64,000 nt of DNA from Aurelia coerulea. Taxonomy: Eukaryota > Cnidaria > Scyphozoa > Semaeostomeae > Ulmaridae. Below, in pieces: positions 27,501-39,200 of this stretch. The translations under genes were made by a program, and so were the position numbers. The notes beneath the pieces were generated by a model. It was not told where the DNA came from. It searched no databases and saw only the letters and a program-made list of their open reading frames with translations. Position 1 is the first letter of the stretch; each line of letters starts with the position of its first letter. Location: assembly GCA_039566865.1 (NCBI GenBank), contig CM076958.1, positions 3,534,001 to 3,598,000 on the forward strand, written 5' to 3'.

Positions 27501-28130
27501 CCAAAAGGTAAGGCTATACCCTTTGCTTTTCGGAAAAAATAGTCCGATTTCGAGAATACCGATTTTAGGCCAAAAGGTAAGGCTATACCCTTTGCTTTTT
27601 GGAAAAAATAGTCCGATTTCGAGAATACCGATTTTAGGCCAAAAGGTAAGGCTATACACTTTGCTTTTAGGCAAAAATAGGCCCAGTTCCAGAATACCGA
27701 TTTTAGGCCAAAAGGTAAGGCTATACCCTTTGCTTTTAGGCAAAAATAGACCCAGTTCCAGAATACCGATTTTAGGCCAAAAGGTAAGGCTATACCCTTT
27801 GCTTTTCGGAAAAAATAGGCCCATTTCCAGAATACCGATTTTAGGCCAAAAGGTAAGGCTATACCCTTTGCTTTTAGGCAAAAATAGTCCCAGTTCCAGA
27901 ATACCGATTTTAGGCCAAAAGGTATGGCTATACCCTTTGCTTTTCGGAAAAAATAGGCCCATTTCCAGAATACCGATTTTAGGCCAAAAGGTAAGGCTAT
28001 ACCCTTTGCTTTTAGGCAAAAATAGGCCCAGTTCCAGAATACCGATTTTAGGCCAAAAGGTAAGGCTATACCCTTTGCTTTTCGGAAAAAATAGGCCCAT
28101 TTCCAGAATACCGATTTTAGGAGAAAAGGT
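3538..28130 (+). repeat. Recurring higher-order core of alternating monomer variants
   Basis: A fixed order of variants recurs. A monomer with TAGGCCTATTTC or TAGGCCGATTTC is followed by two TAGTCCGATTTCGAG monomers, then GCCCAGTTCCAG, ACCCAGTTCCAG, and an alternation of GCCCATTTCCAG and GCCCAGTTCCAG forms. Cores start near 3,538, 6,020, 8,075, 10,555, 15,869, 21,179 and 27,455. The alternating part is effectively a 138-bp dimer. Inside cores the monomers are almost uniformly 69 bp and nearly identical, as expected from recent homogenisation. Between cores they are more varied and often 66-70 bp. Confidence 0.85.
19196..26461 (+). repeat. 5,311-bp super-repeat: 19,196-21,150 copied at 24,507-26,461
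   Basis: Landmarks including single-base variants recur at a constant offset: 19,196/24,507, 19,561/24,872, 19,859/25,170, 20,301/25,612, 20,483/25,794, 20,781/26,092 and 20,989/26,300, each 5,311 bp apart. Core starts at 10,555, 15,869 and 21,179 have nearly the same spacing (5,314 and 5,310). Within each copy a further tandem duplication of 688 bp, ten monomers minus two bases, is seen (20,301/20,989 and 25,612/26,300). Confidence 0.9.
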
Positions 28131-29440
28131 AAGGCTATACCCTTTGCTTTTTGGAAAAAATAGTCCGATTTCCAGAATACCGATTTTAGGCCAAAAGGTA
28201 AGGCTATACCCTTTGCTTTTTGGAAAAAATAGTCCGATTTCCAGAATACCGATTTTAGGCCAAAAGGTAAGGCTATACCCTTTGCTTTTCGGAAAAAATA
28301 GTCCGATTTCCAGAATACCGATTTTAGGCCAAAAGGGAAGGCTATACCCTTTGCTTTTCGGAAAAAATAGGCCCATTTCCAGAATACCGATTTTAGGCCA
28401 AAAGGTAAGGCTATACCCTTTGCTTTTCGGAAAAAATAGTCCGATTTCGAGAATACCAATTTTAGGCAAAAAGGTAAGGCTATACCCTTTGCTTTTTGGA
28501 AAAAATAGTCCGATTTCGAGAATACCGATTTTAGGCAAAAAGGTAAGGCTATACCCTTTGCTTTTTTGAAAAAATTGTCCCATTTCGAGAATACCGATTT
28601 TAGGCCAAAAGGTAAGGCTATACCCTTTGTTTTTTGGCAAAAATAGTCCGATTTCGAGAATACCGATTTTAGGCCAAAAAGTAAGGCTATGTCCTTTGCT
28701 TTTTGGCAAAAAATAGTCCGATTTTGAGAATACCGATTTTAGGCCAAAAGGTAAGGCTATACCCTTTGTTTTATGGCAAAATAGTCCGAATTCGAGAATA
28801 CCGATTTTAGGCAAAAAGGTAAGGCTATACCCTTTGCTTTTTGGAAAAAATAGTCCAATTTCGAGAATACCGATTTTAGGCAAAAAGGTAAGGCTATACC
28901 CTTTGCTTTTTTGAAAAAATCGTCCCATTTCGAGAATACCGATTTTAGGCCAAAAGGTAAGGCTATACCCTTTGTTTTTTGGCAAAAAATAGTCCGATTT
29001 CGAGAATACCGATTTTAGGCCAAAAGGTAAGGCTATACCCTTTGCTTTTTGGCAAAAAATAGTCCGATTTTGAGAATACCGATTTTAGGACAAAAGGTAA
29101 GGCTATACCCTTTGCTTTTTCGAAAAAATAGTCCGATTTCGAGAATACCTATTTTTGGCCAAAAGGGAAGGCTATACCCTTTGTTTTTTTGGCAAAAAAT
29201 AGTCCAATTTCGAGAATACCGATTTTAGGCCAAAAGGTAAGGCTATACCCTTTGTTTTTTGGCAAAAAATAGTCCGATTTCGAGAATACCGATTTTTGGC
29301 CAAAAGGTAAGGCTATACCCTTTGCTTTTTTGAAAAAAATTGTCCAATTTCGAGAATACCGATTTTAGGACAAAAGGTAAGGCTATACCCTTTGCTTTTT
29401 GGCAAAAATAGGCCCATTTCCAGAATACCGATTCTAGGCC

Positions 29441-30345
29441 AAAAGGGAAGTCTATACCCTCTGCTTTTTTCCAAAAAATAGTCCGATTTCGGAAATGCCG
29501 ATTTTTGGCCAAAAAGTAAGGCTATACCCTTTGCTTTTTGCAGAAAATAGGCCCTTTTCGGAAATGCCGATTTTTCGTGAAAAAGTAAGGCTATACCCTT
29601 TGCTTTTGGCAGAAAATAGGCCCTTTTTGGAAATACCGATTTTCGGTCAAAAAGTAAGGCCTTTTTCTGCAAGAAAGCAAAGGGGATAAGCTTACTTTTT
29701 GAACTAAAATCAGTATTTTAAAAAGGGCCAATTTTTGTTAAAAGCAAAGGGGATAACCTTACTTTTCTGTCATAAAATCACTATTTTGAAAAGGGTTTTT
29801 TTTCGCAATAAAACAAAGGGGATAACCTTACTTTTGGTCCTAAACGTTGTGTCTTAAAAAGGGCCTCTTTTGCAAAAAACCGAAGGGGATAACCTTACCT
29901 TTTGTCCAACAATCATTATTTCAAAAAGGGCCTCTTTTTGCATACAAGCAAAGGCACAGTGGTCTAGGGTACAAGAATTAGGGAATAAATTGTAAAAATG
30001 AATTTTCGAAAATGCAAAAATTACACGACAATCTTTATAGAGGACATCCTAGGGATTAGTATAAAACAAACAGTTTTAAGATCGGACCACTGAGTGTGGA
30101 GAAATGTATTTTCGAAGTTGGACTAAATTTAATAAGCAAAGGGATAGCGTTACTCTTTGGCCCAAAATCAGCATTTAAAAATAGGATCTGTTTTTGCAAA
30201 AAAGCAAAGGGGATAACCTTTCTCTTCGGCCTGAAACCAGTATTTAAAAAGTGCCTATGTTTCAAAGAAGAGAAGGGGATAACCTTACTTTTTGGCTTAA
30301 AATCAGTACTTTGAAAAGGGGCTCATTCTTGAATAAAAATCAAAA
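29441..30345. repeat. Decayed and inverted satellite monomers at the array edge
   Basis: From about 29,441 the forward monomers drift (GGAAATGCCGATTTTTGGCC, then TTTTTCGTGAAAAAGTAAGG). From about 29,660 the same unit continues in inverted orientation (AAGCAAAGGGGATAACCTTA, with AAAATCAGTATT replacing AAAATCGGTATT). About four inverted units are followed by a 140-bp interruption and about three more at 30,130-30,345. Gradual divergence toward the edge is typical of satellites that homogenise from the centre. Confidence 0.85.
29957..30094. mobile_element. Possible small inverted-repeat insertion between decayed monomers
   Basis: This stretch interrupts the decayed satellite units. It starts with CAGTGGTC and ends with GACCACTG, an 8-bp terminal inverted repeat of the kind seen in hAT-type MITEs. 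I found no matching target duplication on both sides, so this is a weak call. Confidence 0.35.
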
Positions 30346-30674
30346 GGGATACTTTCCTTCCTGGTTGGGTGACCTTCATTTGTATCCTAAAATTGGTAAT
30401 TCAAAAATTGGCCAAAAAGTTTTTTTAAACGATAATAAGTTAGAAGCGAACGTCGGTATCAACATACTTGATGCAGATAAATAACGGAATAAGCCGATGA
30501 CGAGAAATACAATCAAAGAAAAGGGAGAAAAATGTCCAACGCATCTAGTTTTATAAAAAAATAATCTCTGTTTATGTTATGTACTAAGTTGTCGATTATA
30601 TCTACAATAATTAATCTTGCTGCTGTAAGAGTAAAGTATCACTAAAAAGAATAACTATCACCCTGTGTATATTT
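30345..30674. other. Intergenic stretch without recognisable features
   Basis: AT-rich sequence after the last decayed satellite unit. No gene, RNA or clear repeat was seen. Confidence 0.5.
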
Positions 30675-30860
30675 ATTGGAGTGAGTGGCCGAGCGGCTTA
30701 TACAATTTTCGGTTCGTTAGGTATGTGAAATTTTAATCTCGGTTGCGCGAGGTCAAAATCTGGATAGATGACCTTTCGCATGCCTGGCCAAGCAACTCAA
30801 TTGGCTGTCTTTCGGAAGGGACGTTAAACTAGGGGTTCCATGTTTTGGTGCGGTATGCAG
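30675..30860 (+). mobile_element. tRNA-derived SINE-like sequence
   Basis: The segment opens with GAGTGGCCGAGCGGCTTA, close to the A box and D arm of tRNA-Ser/Leu, followed by a degenerate B-box region (GGTTGCGCGAGGTC). Downstream lies CTTTCGGAAGGGACGTTAAA, which resembles conserved central domains that I know from invertebrate SINEs. No A-rich tail or target duplication was found, so boundaries are approximate. A decayed tRNA gene is less likely because the cloverleaf cannot be completed. Confidence 0.5.
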
Positions 30861-30944
30861 CGGAGGCTAGAATTAGCTAGAAATCTATCTAGCCTACTCA
30901 AAATAAAGTAACGATAAATATGCTCCAAGGGGCACTGTATATGT

Positions 30945-31560
30945 TTTGGGAAACAAGGACAGATTTTGTAACACATTAGCATGAGTTGCTTTTGATTGAC
31001 ACCTGAATTCAAAGCGATTAGCGATTGCAGACAAAGGAAATTCCCTCAACCAGTAATTAAGAACAAACAAGCCCGCAAAATTTTCTCTGAAACCCAGGTA
31101 GCTAGCGCACTCGTTGTGGATTCCAGAAATGGCTTTTACGAGCAAAAATGAGCATAGATCGAAAGAAGAAGGATATATCTACAAATCTACCTCGGACATT
31201 TTATTTTTTTGGTTAACAAGCCAATTGGGAGGTGACTCAACTCTCTTATTTTTTGGGTGTAATTAAAACACTTACTGCTCAGGTTTTGAACCAAATAAAT
31301 AAAATGCCCAAGGTGAATGTGTAGATAGATCCTTCTTCTTTCGATATATGCTCATGTTTACTCTTAAAAACAATTTCTGAAATGCACAACGGGCGCGCTA
31401 GCTACCTGGGTTTCAGAGAAACTTTTGCGGCTTTGTTTGTTTTGAATTACAGGTTGAGAGAATTTCCTTTATCTGCGATCGCTAATCGCTTTGAATTGCG
31501 GTGTCAATCAAAAGCAACTCATGCTATTGTCTTACAAAACCTGTCCTTGTTGTTTTGGGT
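30945..31560. repeat. Large inverted repeat with arms of about 270 bp
   Basis: 30,945-31,215 and 31,285-31,560 are imperfect reverse complements separated by a loop of about 70 bp. Shared blocks include GCTAGCTACCTGGGTTTCAG, GCGATTAGCGAT and TTGATTGACACC. The arms give look-alike short open frames facing each other, which is a consequence of the duplication. It could be a foldback element or an inverted duplication; no target duplication was identified. Confidence 0.8.
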
Positions 31561-31866
31561 ACATGTTGCCGGGACGGGTAGGGTATTTTACACAACTTTG
31601 GTATGAGGAAAGGTATTTGTTTTCACAATCTTGGTACGAGGAACGGTATCAAATATTACTATTTTGGTATGCAGAATGTAATCGATTTTCATGCTCATGG
31701 TATAAAGCATGAATAAATAGACCGTTTTCGACAAATTGGTACACGGTTGGTATACATTCTGTTGAAAGTAACAGTTGTAAATGGCCTTTGTCCAAAAGTA
31801 AAAAAAGGGGCCTAACTTATCAAACACTGAAAAGAAATCAGAGGTTATAAGGCATCTACCCTGGTT

Positions 31867-31898
31867 ACCAGACTCTCTAACATGTTAGAGAGTCTGGT
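31867..31898. repeat. Perfect 32-bp palindrome
   Basis: The half-site ACCAGACTCTCTAACA is followed directly by its exact reverse complement. The flanking CCTGG and CCAGG also pair after a two-base bulge, so a hairpin of about 24 bp can form with no loop spacer. Confidence 0.9.
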
Positions 31899-32608
31899 AC
31901 CCAGGGGATAAGGCATCAATATGCTTGCATACGATGCATTTAACAGATTAAGAGTTTTTTATGCATTCTGCTAAAAATTTAGGATACATATTTGCTGAAT
32001 TACTCTACTTACAAGCTACTCTACTCTACTACTAACAACTATGTCTACCGACCAATTAAAAGTTTGACTACTTTCAGCAAAATGTTATCAATGACAAATA
32101 GAAACAAGAACAGGATGTGTTAACCTGGTTCACCTAGTTCTCCAGGGACATAAAGCATTTTTCTTAGAGGCACAGCTCTATGAAGGGCAAGATTAAGAAC
32201 TGGAGGGCACTTAAGAACCTTAAAAAGACCGAGAAATGGGCACTTTGAAGTCAAAATTGGGCACTTTCGAGAAAAATTGGAGGGATACGGTGCATACCCC
32301 CTTGCTCTCCGGCTTTAACGTCTCTGCAGTTCTTGCATCTTTTAACAAGCCAATCTACTTTTCCTAGAAAACTCAAAAATGTTTTAAAGTATTTGTACAA
32401 AATGAGTCTTTTATACCAGCTTTCGAGTCTATAGAAAGGAGAAAATTAATTACATTAGTTCGAAGTAACATACAATTCTTATATCCTGCAAAACATGTCG
32501 CATACATTAAAATACACGTTAAAGAAATAAGTTTCCGAAATGGGCTAATGATTGAGATTTTGGAGTGTGAAAAGGATCACACCAGTAATTCAAACGAAAG
32601 CATTAAAA
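31899..32608. other. Intergenic stretch without recognisable features
   Basis: No gene or RNA was seen. Around 32,170-32,310 the phrase GGGCACTT recurs three times with nearby poly-purine sequence. This may be old transposon debris but has no definable ends. Confidence 0.4.
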
Positions 32609-32614
32609 TTTATT
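32609..32614 (-). promoter_or_regulatory. Candidate polyadenylation signal of the EML-family gene
   Basis: Read on the minus strand this is AATAAA, about 520 bp downstream of the stop codon ending at 33,134. It is the first canonical hexamer I noticed downstream. There is no transcript evidence, so this is only a candidate. Confidence 0.3.
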
Positions 32615-32969
32615 TTAATTCAACTTCATGTAATTCTAACAAGAACATTTACTGGAAACCCAAGGTCTCGTCATACGGGGATGTGCGCCAGTTCTAAGGT
32701 AGTTTCTGGCACGAACATTTTGGGGATGGGATGCAATTTTTGTAGATTGGGGTTTGGGTCTAAGTTTTACGAGAAGTTCTGGGAATGCTCAGGTTTAGGA
32801 TAAACAACAAGGGCATACTTATTTTTCGTAGCGAGAACACTTGTCGGAAGCCTCATCCGTGGGAATGGGTCTCAAAATCCTGCCTATATTCTGGGATTGG
32901 GTCATAACATACGTCCCTTTCGAAGGATGGTGGTCCTCTGAAGTTGGCGCCTGGTGGGGAAATTAGCTC

Positions 32970-33144
32970 CCACCCAGCGGGTCTGACCTCTTCATTTCGC
33001 TTCTTCACAATTCACTCGGTAAAATGATAAATTTCACAACTTACTCATGTGATCCCCCCACCCAGCGGGTCTGACCTCTTCATTTCGCTTCTTCACAATT
33101 CACTCGGTAAAATGATAAATTTCACAAACTTACTCATGTGATCC
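32970..33144. repeat. 88-bp tandem duplication covering the EML stop codon
   Basis: CCCAGCGGGTCTGACCTCTT starts at 32,973 and again at 33,061, and similarity continues to CTTACTCATGTGATCC in both copies. The copies differ by about one inserted base. The right copy carries the last codons and stop of the minus-strand gene; the left copy repeats these within the 3' UTR. Confidence 0.93.
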
Positions 33145-33259
33145 TCCATTGCATGACAGAGCAATCTTTTCCGCCCACTGATATCATTCTGGTGTCATCA
33201 TACGTAAAGCGTACGCATGTCACATGGGAACTATGGGCTATGCAATTTCGACATTCAGC
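33134..33259 (-). CDS. EML: EML exon 10 (last), with stop codon
   Basis: The acceptor TTGCAG precedes GCTGAATGTCG. The exon encodes the last WD40 blade: AHSSHVTCVRFTYDD, then MISVGGKDCSVMQWRIT and TGA. It is 126 bp, entered in phase 0. The family usually ends with GGKDxSxxQWR, so the protein end looks natural. Confidence 0.93.
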   Translation of the reverse strand, partial: AECRNCIAHSSHVTCVRFTYDDTRMISVGGKDCSVMQWRIT

Positions 33260-36200
33260 CTGCAAGAGAAAACGTTTTACATTCAAAATCCAGATTTGCA
33301 AGAGCCTTCAGGTAGTTTAAGAATAGTCAATGTAAATTAATAATAGCGCCGGTTTCTTTTGATAAACTAATTACAATTCGTCGTAAATTTCGCTCGTTTT
33401 TTGTCTTTTTGATCGAGCAATTCAATTCAATAAATACATAGGTAAAGCTATTCAGTTCAATGGATAAGTAACTAATAAAGTTTTGTAATTGCAAGCGAAA
33501 ACTGGGGCGAATTGTAATGAGTCTATTCTCGCGCCTGATTGTCTCTCAACTCAAAACCATTTATCAAAAATTCTTCTTGCAACACTATCAACCTAAGAAA
33601 TGCCGAAACTGACTTGCTAGTCAGTGGCGGACACTTTGCCAAATATTGGGGGCGAAGATATCGTTTCAATTAAAAAGCATTGTTTTTTCTAATGTTGCAG
33701 AACGAAAAATCTTTGTTCTAGCCAACATTGGGCGCCCCCCAAGAGTCCGCCATTGCTGCTAGTCCCTTCTATGAAATTAGTAATGGGCAGAAATCGCTCG
33801 CATTCTGTGGGGCAAAAATTGAATGAATTTAGCCGCGAGGCCAAACAAGCTCTTTGTCTATCTTCTAAGAACATTTCAAAGAATTGTAACCAAATCATAA
33901 TTGCAATCAATTTCTTTTAGGTCACTAGATTTTCATTGTGTAAAGTATTTTTGGCACAGCTCCCTGAAACTCAGCCTAGCTGACTGACAAGGCAAGAGGC
34001 AACCGTGGATAAATAATTTTAGAATGAAAAAATCAATTACATACCTTTGGTTTTGTTGAGGGGTAGTTGAACAAATTAACTTGTCCGAAATCATCTCCTG
34101 TCACAACATATTCTTGATTATTTGATCGGCAACAAGCATTTATATCGGTACCATCAGCACCCTCGGGCCAGATTCCTAAAAGAAATGAAACACAATGAAA
34201 CTTCAGTAATTGCTAAAATTTTGCCGATAAAATTAGCATCAATGAGCATAGGGCTCATATATTTCAAATCTTTAAAAAGGTCGGTGTAAAATTATATGGA
34301 ATTTTTCTTTGAATCGAATGGCTTGAAAGGAACTTATGTTTCTTTGCTGGAAATCTGCCGTTAAAATTTGTTGATATCTTGACTTTTTTTAAATGGCGGC
34401 AATTTAACTATTTTTGAAAAAATTCATAGAAAATTAATAAAAAAGATTTAAATCATCATAATTCCTAAACTAACAGAGGAAATATTATATAACCTTATAG
34501 AAAAACCATAGTTTAAGAAGGCCTACAACATGGTGGCAACCAGAAATCTGTAGCTTTTCTAGTTTAGGATTTAGAAATTTGATGACGTCATAGCCTCAAA
34601 TTTAATAAATGCGGCCATACTGAAACTAATGAAGATATCAATAAATTGCCACGGCAGATTTACAGCAAAAAACCCTAAATTCCTTCCAAGCCACTTATTT
34701 CAAAGAAAACTGCAATAGAATTTTACACCGACCTTTTTAAATATTTGAGCCCTATGTTGCATCAATGAGCATCACATTAGCATAATTGCTCCCATCGGTA
34801 CATTCGGGCCTGATTCCTGAAAACCTCACCTATCGCAAAAAATCTGCAAATAGACCTTTTAGCTATTCTACAAAGAGTATGGATCGAAGGATATCTTATA
34901 CACTTTGTAGAAATCTGGGGAATTTTCAATGTGCACAAAAGTGATATAGGCTGCAACGCCAACAGAGGCTGTAAAAATATAACGGCCTCTGCTCTATAGA
35001 AATTAAGTTCAGAACCTGCACCCTGATTTTGCAATACCACCGCATAAACAAGAACCTAAACATGTTGATTTGAAGAACACAAATTCATATATACGGGTTT
35101 TCACTGTAATTATATATAACAGCATAATTTTTCGATCAATCATCAACCATACCGAAGCCGGATTTCACCATAAGACTTTATGCATGATTAACAATGATCC
35201 TTACCGATTACTGGAAATCCCAAGACGCACGTCCATGTTTCCCACTCCATGTCTTTCATTGATGCGGCCGAAACGATCTGACGACAGGTAGGAGCATGCC
35301 CTGTGAAGTGAAATTTCAAAATGAGCCTTTTTGAGAAAGATCAAACATTAGTCCCAAAATCAGATGAAAGATATCGATCAAGAAAGGGTTCAAAAATTGA
35401 TGAAAGAAAGAAAGATGAAAAATGAAGACGGGGATTCTTTTTCGGATGCCTGGGAGTAAAAATTGCACTATTTGGGAAATCATCAAAATTAGATTTTACT
35501 GAGCTTCAAATTTTCTTTTGTGTATTTATGCCAAGGACTGGACTTGGTACAAGCCTCTCTCACGGAAAAAAAGAGAGGAGGAAAAAGCGAGCCTGCCTTT
35601 CTCGCTTTTTTCCTCTTCTCGTTTTTTCTGTGAAAGAGACTTGTAGCAAGTCCAGCCAAGGACCAAATAAATATAAACTCTACCTCAAATTAGATGCACT
35701 TGAGATATGCAATAACGCAAAGCTACTCGTGCAAAAACACTTCAATAGACGATTGCGCTAAAGATGGCGGCGAAGAATTTTTTACCAAGATGCATTGCGT
35801 TCTAATTAAGATTCTTTAACTATTCTATAGGAATTCAATTACAGAACGCAGTGCATCTTGGTAAAAAATTCCTCGCCGCCATCTTTAGCGCAATCGTCTA
35901 TTGCTGGCATTCACTGGCATTTTCACGTGACATCTGATTTCAGACAGAAGATAATAGCAGGTCGTTATCATATTCTTTTGGGAGAGAGGCAACAGAATTA
36001 TGGCATGAAAACCATAAAAAAAACCATAAAACCGGTCGATTTGTGTTAAGATAATTCTAAATTTCGTGACATGCCACCACCTTGCCCCATTTAGTGCTAG
36101 TAATTGTACGTAGTAGAAGCACAACTCGTTCTAGATATTTAAGGTAAATCAAATGCCTGTCATCTGATGTGAAACAGAATTTACAAAGAAAAGGAAACAT

Positions 36201-39200
36201 TTACGCAAAGAGACTTGGTGGCTGCTTTGTGCATGACTGAGGTTTGGAAGATCTTATTCAAACCGACCAGTTTCGTGAATGAAATGTAGAGTTAGTTCGA
36301 GTATATCTCTGTTCAAGTCACAAGAAAGGTCTTGATCACCATATAATAAAAGTTGCACCAAAGCATCATTTGAAAGATTGGTGATATGTACAGATGGTCG
36401 TAATAATTCAACAATTCCAGCGAGAAGATCTCGGCGTTGAGCATCAAAAGAAGGGCAGAGCAACAAAAAGTGCTCCACGTCCTCAATACCATCGCTTGTT
36501 GGGCACATCGGGTTTATGGTATCCCTGAAATTATGCTCGAATTTGTGGAAATTTAACTTGCTGAGACCAACCCTAAGTTGAGTAAGGTAGGATAAACCCT
36601 TTGGATCGTGAATTCCAAAGACAGATTTTGCAGGGGGGCGAATTTTTGAAAGGAGCTTTTTTTTAAAAACAGCAATAGAAGGTGCAAGTCTCAATTCAGG
36701 CTCAAGCTTATTCCATTCAGATAAACAATTAGGATAAAAGGAAGACTTGAATTTTTCTGTCCTTGCCTTTAATCGCCCAATGACATCCTGATTGCGAAGG
36801 CGATACTGTGACTGATGAAGAGGGGGAATTGGGTCTACTGTATACGCAGGACTAAGACTATTTACAAACTTGTAGAACAAGGTAAGGCGTCTACTCCATC
36901 TTCTGGAACTCAGTGACTCCCATCCAAGCTCTGTGTACAGCTTCTCGCGAGATGTTCCCCTACATGTTCCGGTTACCGCCAAAGCAGCAGAATACTGAAC
37001 AGACTCTAGCTTTTCCATCAAATTTGGTAAAATGATGTTTTGACTGAATTCACACACTTTAGCAGGAATATCGTAAATAACATCACCATAATCCAGGTGG
37101 GGTCGAACATAGAGCTTATATAATTCGTTTAGGGTATGCCTGGGCAGATATTTGGAGAGATATTTCAGCAAACCAATGCCCTTTCCTGTTTTAGAGATAG
37201 CTGATTTGATATGAGCTGAGAAAGATAGCTTTGAGTCCAGGATAAGTCCTAAATGTTTATGTTCGTTTACTTTTTTAACAGGTATGTTGTTAAAAAGGAT
37301 CACTGGATGGTCAATTTCAATTTTCTTCCTTGAAAATGTCAATTCAACAGCTTGTTTTTGCGGGTCAGGATTAAATGACATTCTCCAAGCGTGAGCCCAC
37401 TGACTTATCAAGTCCAAGTCATGGTTCATATCACTGGCTGCTGAATTTGAATCTTCTACCACTGTGAACAATGATGTATCATCAGCAAATAGTTTAACAT
37501 TGCACTTCAAGCCTACAGCTAGATCATTTATGTACACAAGGAAAAACAAAGGTCCTAGAATAGAGCCCTGGGGAACCCCTGCCGAAATATCTCCCCAATT
37601 TGAACTCTGTCCGTTCAATACAGTCCTCTGCTTTCGATCCTTAAGAAAACTTTGGATTAAAGAAAGAAGTTCTCCTGAGACACCACATCGTTTTAGTTTA
37701 TAAATTAGACCGTCGTGCCATACCCTATCAAATGCCTTAGAAATGTCAAGATAAACTGAGCGAACATCAAGAGGAGGATTACAGTCGAAAGCTTTGAATA
37801 TCGTATGTATTACTGAGAGTAACTGGTTGATTGTTGAGTCTCCTTGGCGAAAACCTGATTGATTTGGGTTGAGTAGTTCATGTGATACAAGATGTGAGTA
37901 AAGAGAATCATATATGAGTTTTTCAAGTATTTTCCCAAAAATTGGTAAAAGAGAAATAGGACGGTAATTCCCCTTCACATTTTTCTCGTTTTTCTTATGA
38001 ACCGGCACTACATTTGCATATTTCCATATTCCGGGAAATAAACCACGCCTCAAACAATTTATGAAAATTATTTTAAGTGGAAGAACCAAAGCAACATCGC
38101 TTAACTTTATCATCCTCACAGATATTTCATCCCAACCATGTGCTTTATTGGGATTAAGGGATCTTATGATGTTTAGTATCTTCTCCTCGGAGATGAAAAA
38201 ATCATTTATTTGAGTCGTAGTTACTGGAATATCTTGTGGAATTTCACTACCTGTGTCAATGGTCGAGCATTGAAGTATGAAATAATCATTAAATATCTGT
38301 GCCTTTTCGGTAAAATCCGTTACAAACAGCCCATTCTCAAGAAGAGGTGGTATCATGGGAATCTTAACTTTGTTTAGAACAGTGTTTATTAAAGTCCAAT
38401 AGGTTTTGCTGCTTGTCCCAGGATTAGCTAAGGTTGTCCCAGCCTTAAAGTGCCACTGAAGTGAGTTAGTCAAAAAAATGTTAATGCGATCCCTAATGGA
38501 AAAATCATCGATGATTCGATTGATGTAAATAATTTTTCATTTTGGTGCCGGGAAATGCCATTTTTTGGGGTGTTTTTACCCCTTGGTCTTGCGAAAAGAG
38601 CCTGGGCCGAGTGACGTAGATTGATTTATCAAGCGTTCCATTCAATTCATCACACACGAAGACACCACTGTGAACGACTGGAAGGAAGGTTCCTGGCTGC
38701 CAATGTGCCGTGAGGAAAAGTGAATATTATTGCATGTTTTGCTGAGACTTTGGAGATAAATTGGATTCCAATCGCATCAGTAGTACCAAGTGACCACGGG
38801 ATGATAAATAACAAATGCTGCGGAGTGATGTAGCCGGTTTAAAACTGTTTGAAAGCCGCCGTTTATTGACGATGATTTAGGCCCTCTTGCCCGTATCAAA
38901 TTCAGGGAAGAGGCGATGATGGCGAGATTGGAAGCATCAATTACGGCATGTTGGGAGATCAGATATTCCAATTAATGGACACCTGGAAGTGCTTCTACAA
39001 TTAAATGGTGAGAATTTGTGCTTGAATGCTTTATTCGTTTTTCTTTCATGTGTTGATATGATAGGTCATTTGAATTGGTGTTCGTTGTGATTGTGAGGCT
39101 TTTCACCACCACTTGAGCAAACTTGTCTTGACCAGAAGCACGAAGGGGATCAGATATGAGTTTTCTGCAAACTTATTAAATCAGCAGTAACCTAAAAGGA

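Larger units (their letters stand above)
1..29440 (+). repeat. 69-bp satellite DNA array with higher-order structure
   Basis: Head-to-tail monomers of 69 bp fill this stretch, about 420 copies. Each reads CGATTTCGAGAATACCGATT, then TTAGGCCAAAAGGTAAGGCT, then ATACCCTTTGCTTTTTGG, then an A-rich linker ending in ATAGTC. Variants differ mainly in the linker (ggaaaaaatag, ggcaaaaatag, ggaaaaaaaag) and in the block after it (TCCGATTTCGAG, GCCCAGTTCCAG, GCCCATTTCCAG). Because 69 is 23 codons, several frames stay open for kilobases on both strands and give the periodic peptide PKSKGYSLTFWPKIGILEIG. The translation is repetitive, open on both strands and broken wherever a 68-bp monomer occurs, so it is not evidence of a gene. 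The array begins before base 1, so its full length is unknown. A centromeric, pericentromeric or subtelomeric role is possible but nothing here proves it. Confidence 0.97.

Noticed and set aside
1..29440. A CRISPR-like or spacer-containing array
   Set aside because: Monomers are contiguous with no unique spacers, and the window is clearly eukaryotic.
29957..30094. A confident hAT insertion
   Set aside because: Only an 8-bp inverted end was found, with no target duplication, so it is kept as a low-confidence feature.
30894..31606. Pair of similar short proteins with ASYLGFRE and SAIANRFE
   Set aside because: They are the two arms of an inverted repeat read in opposite directions. No other support for coding.
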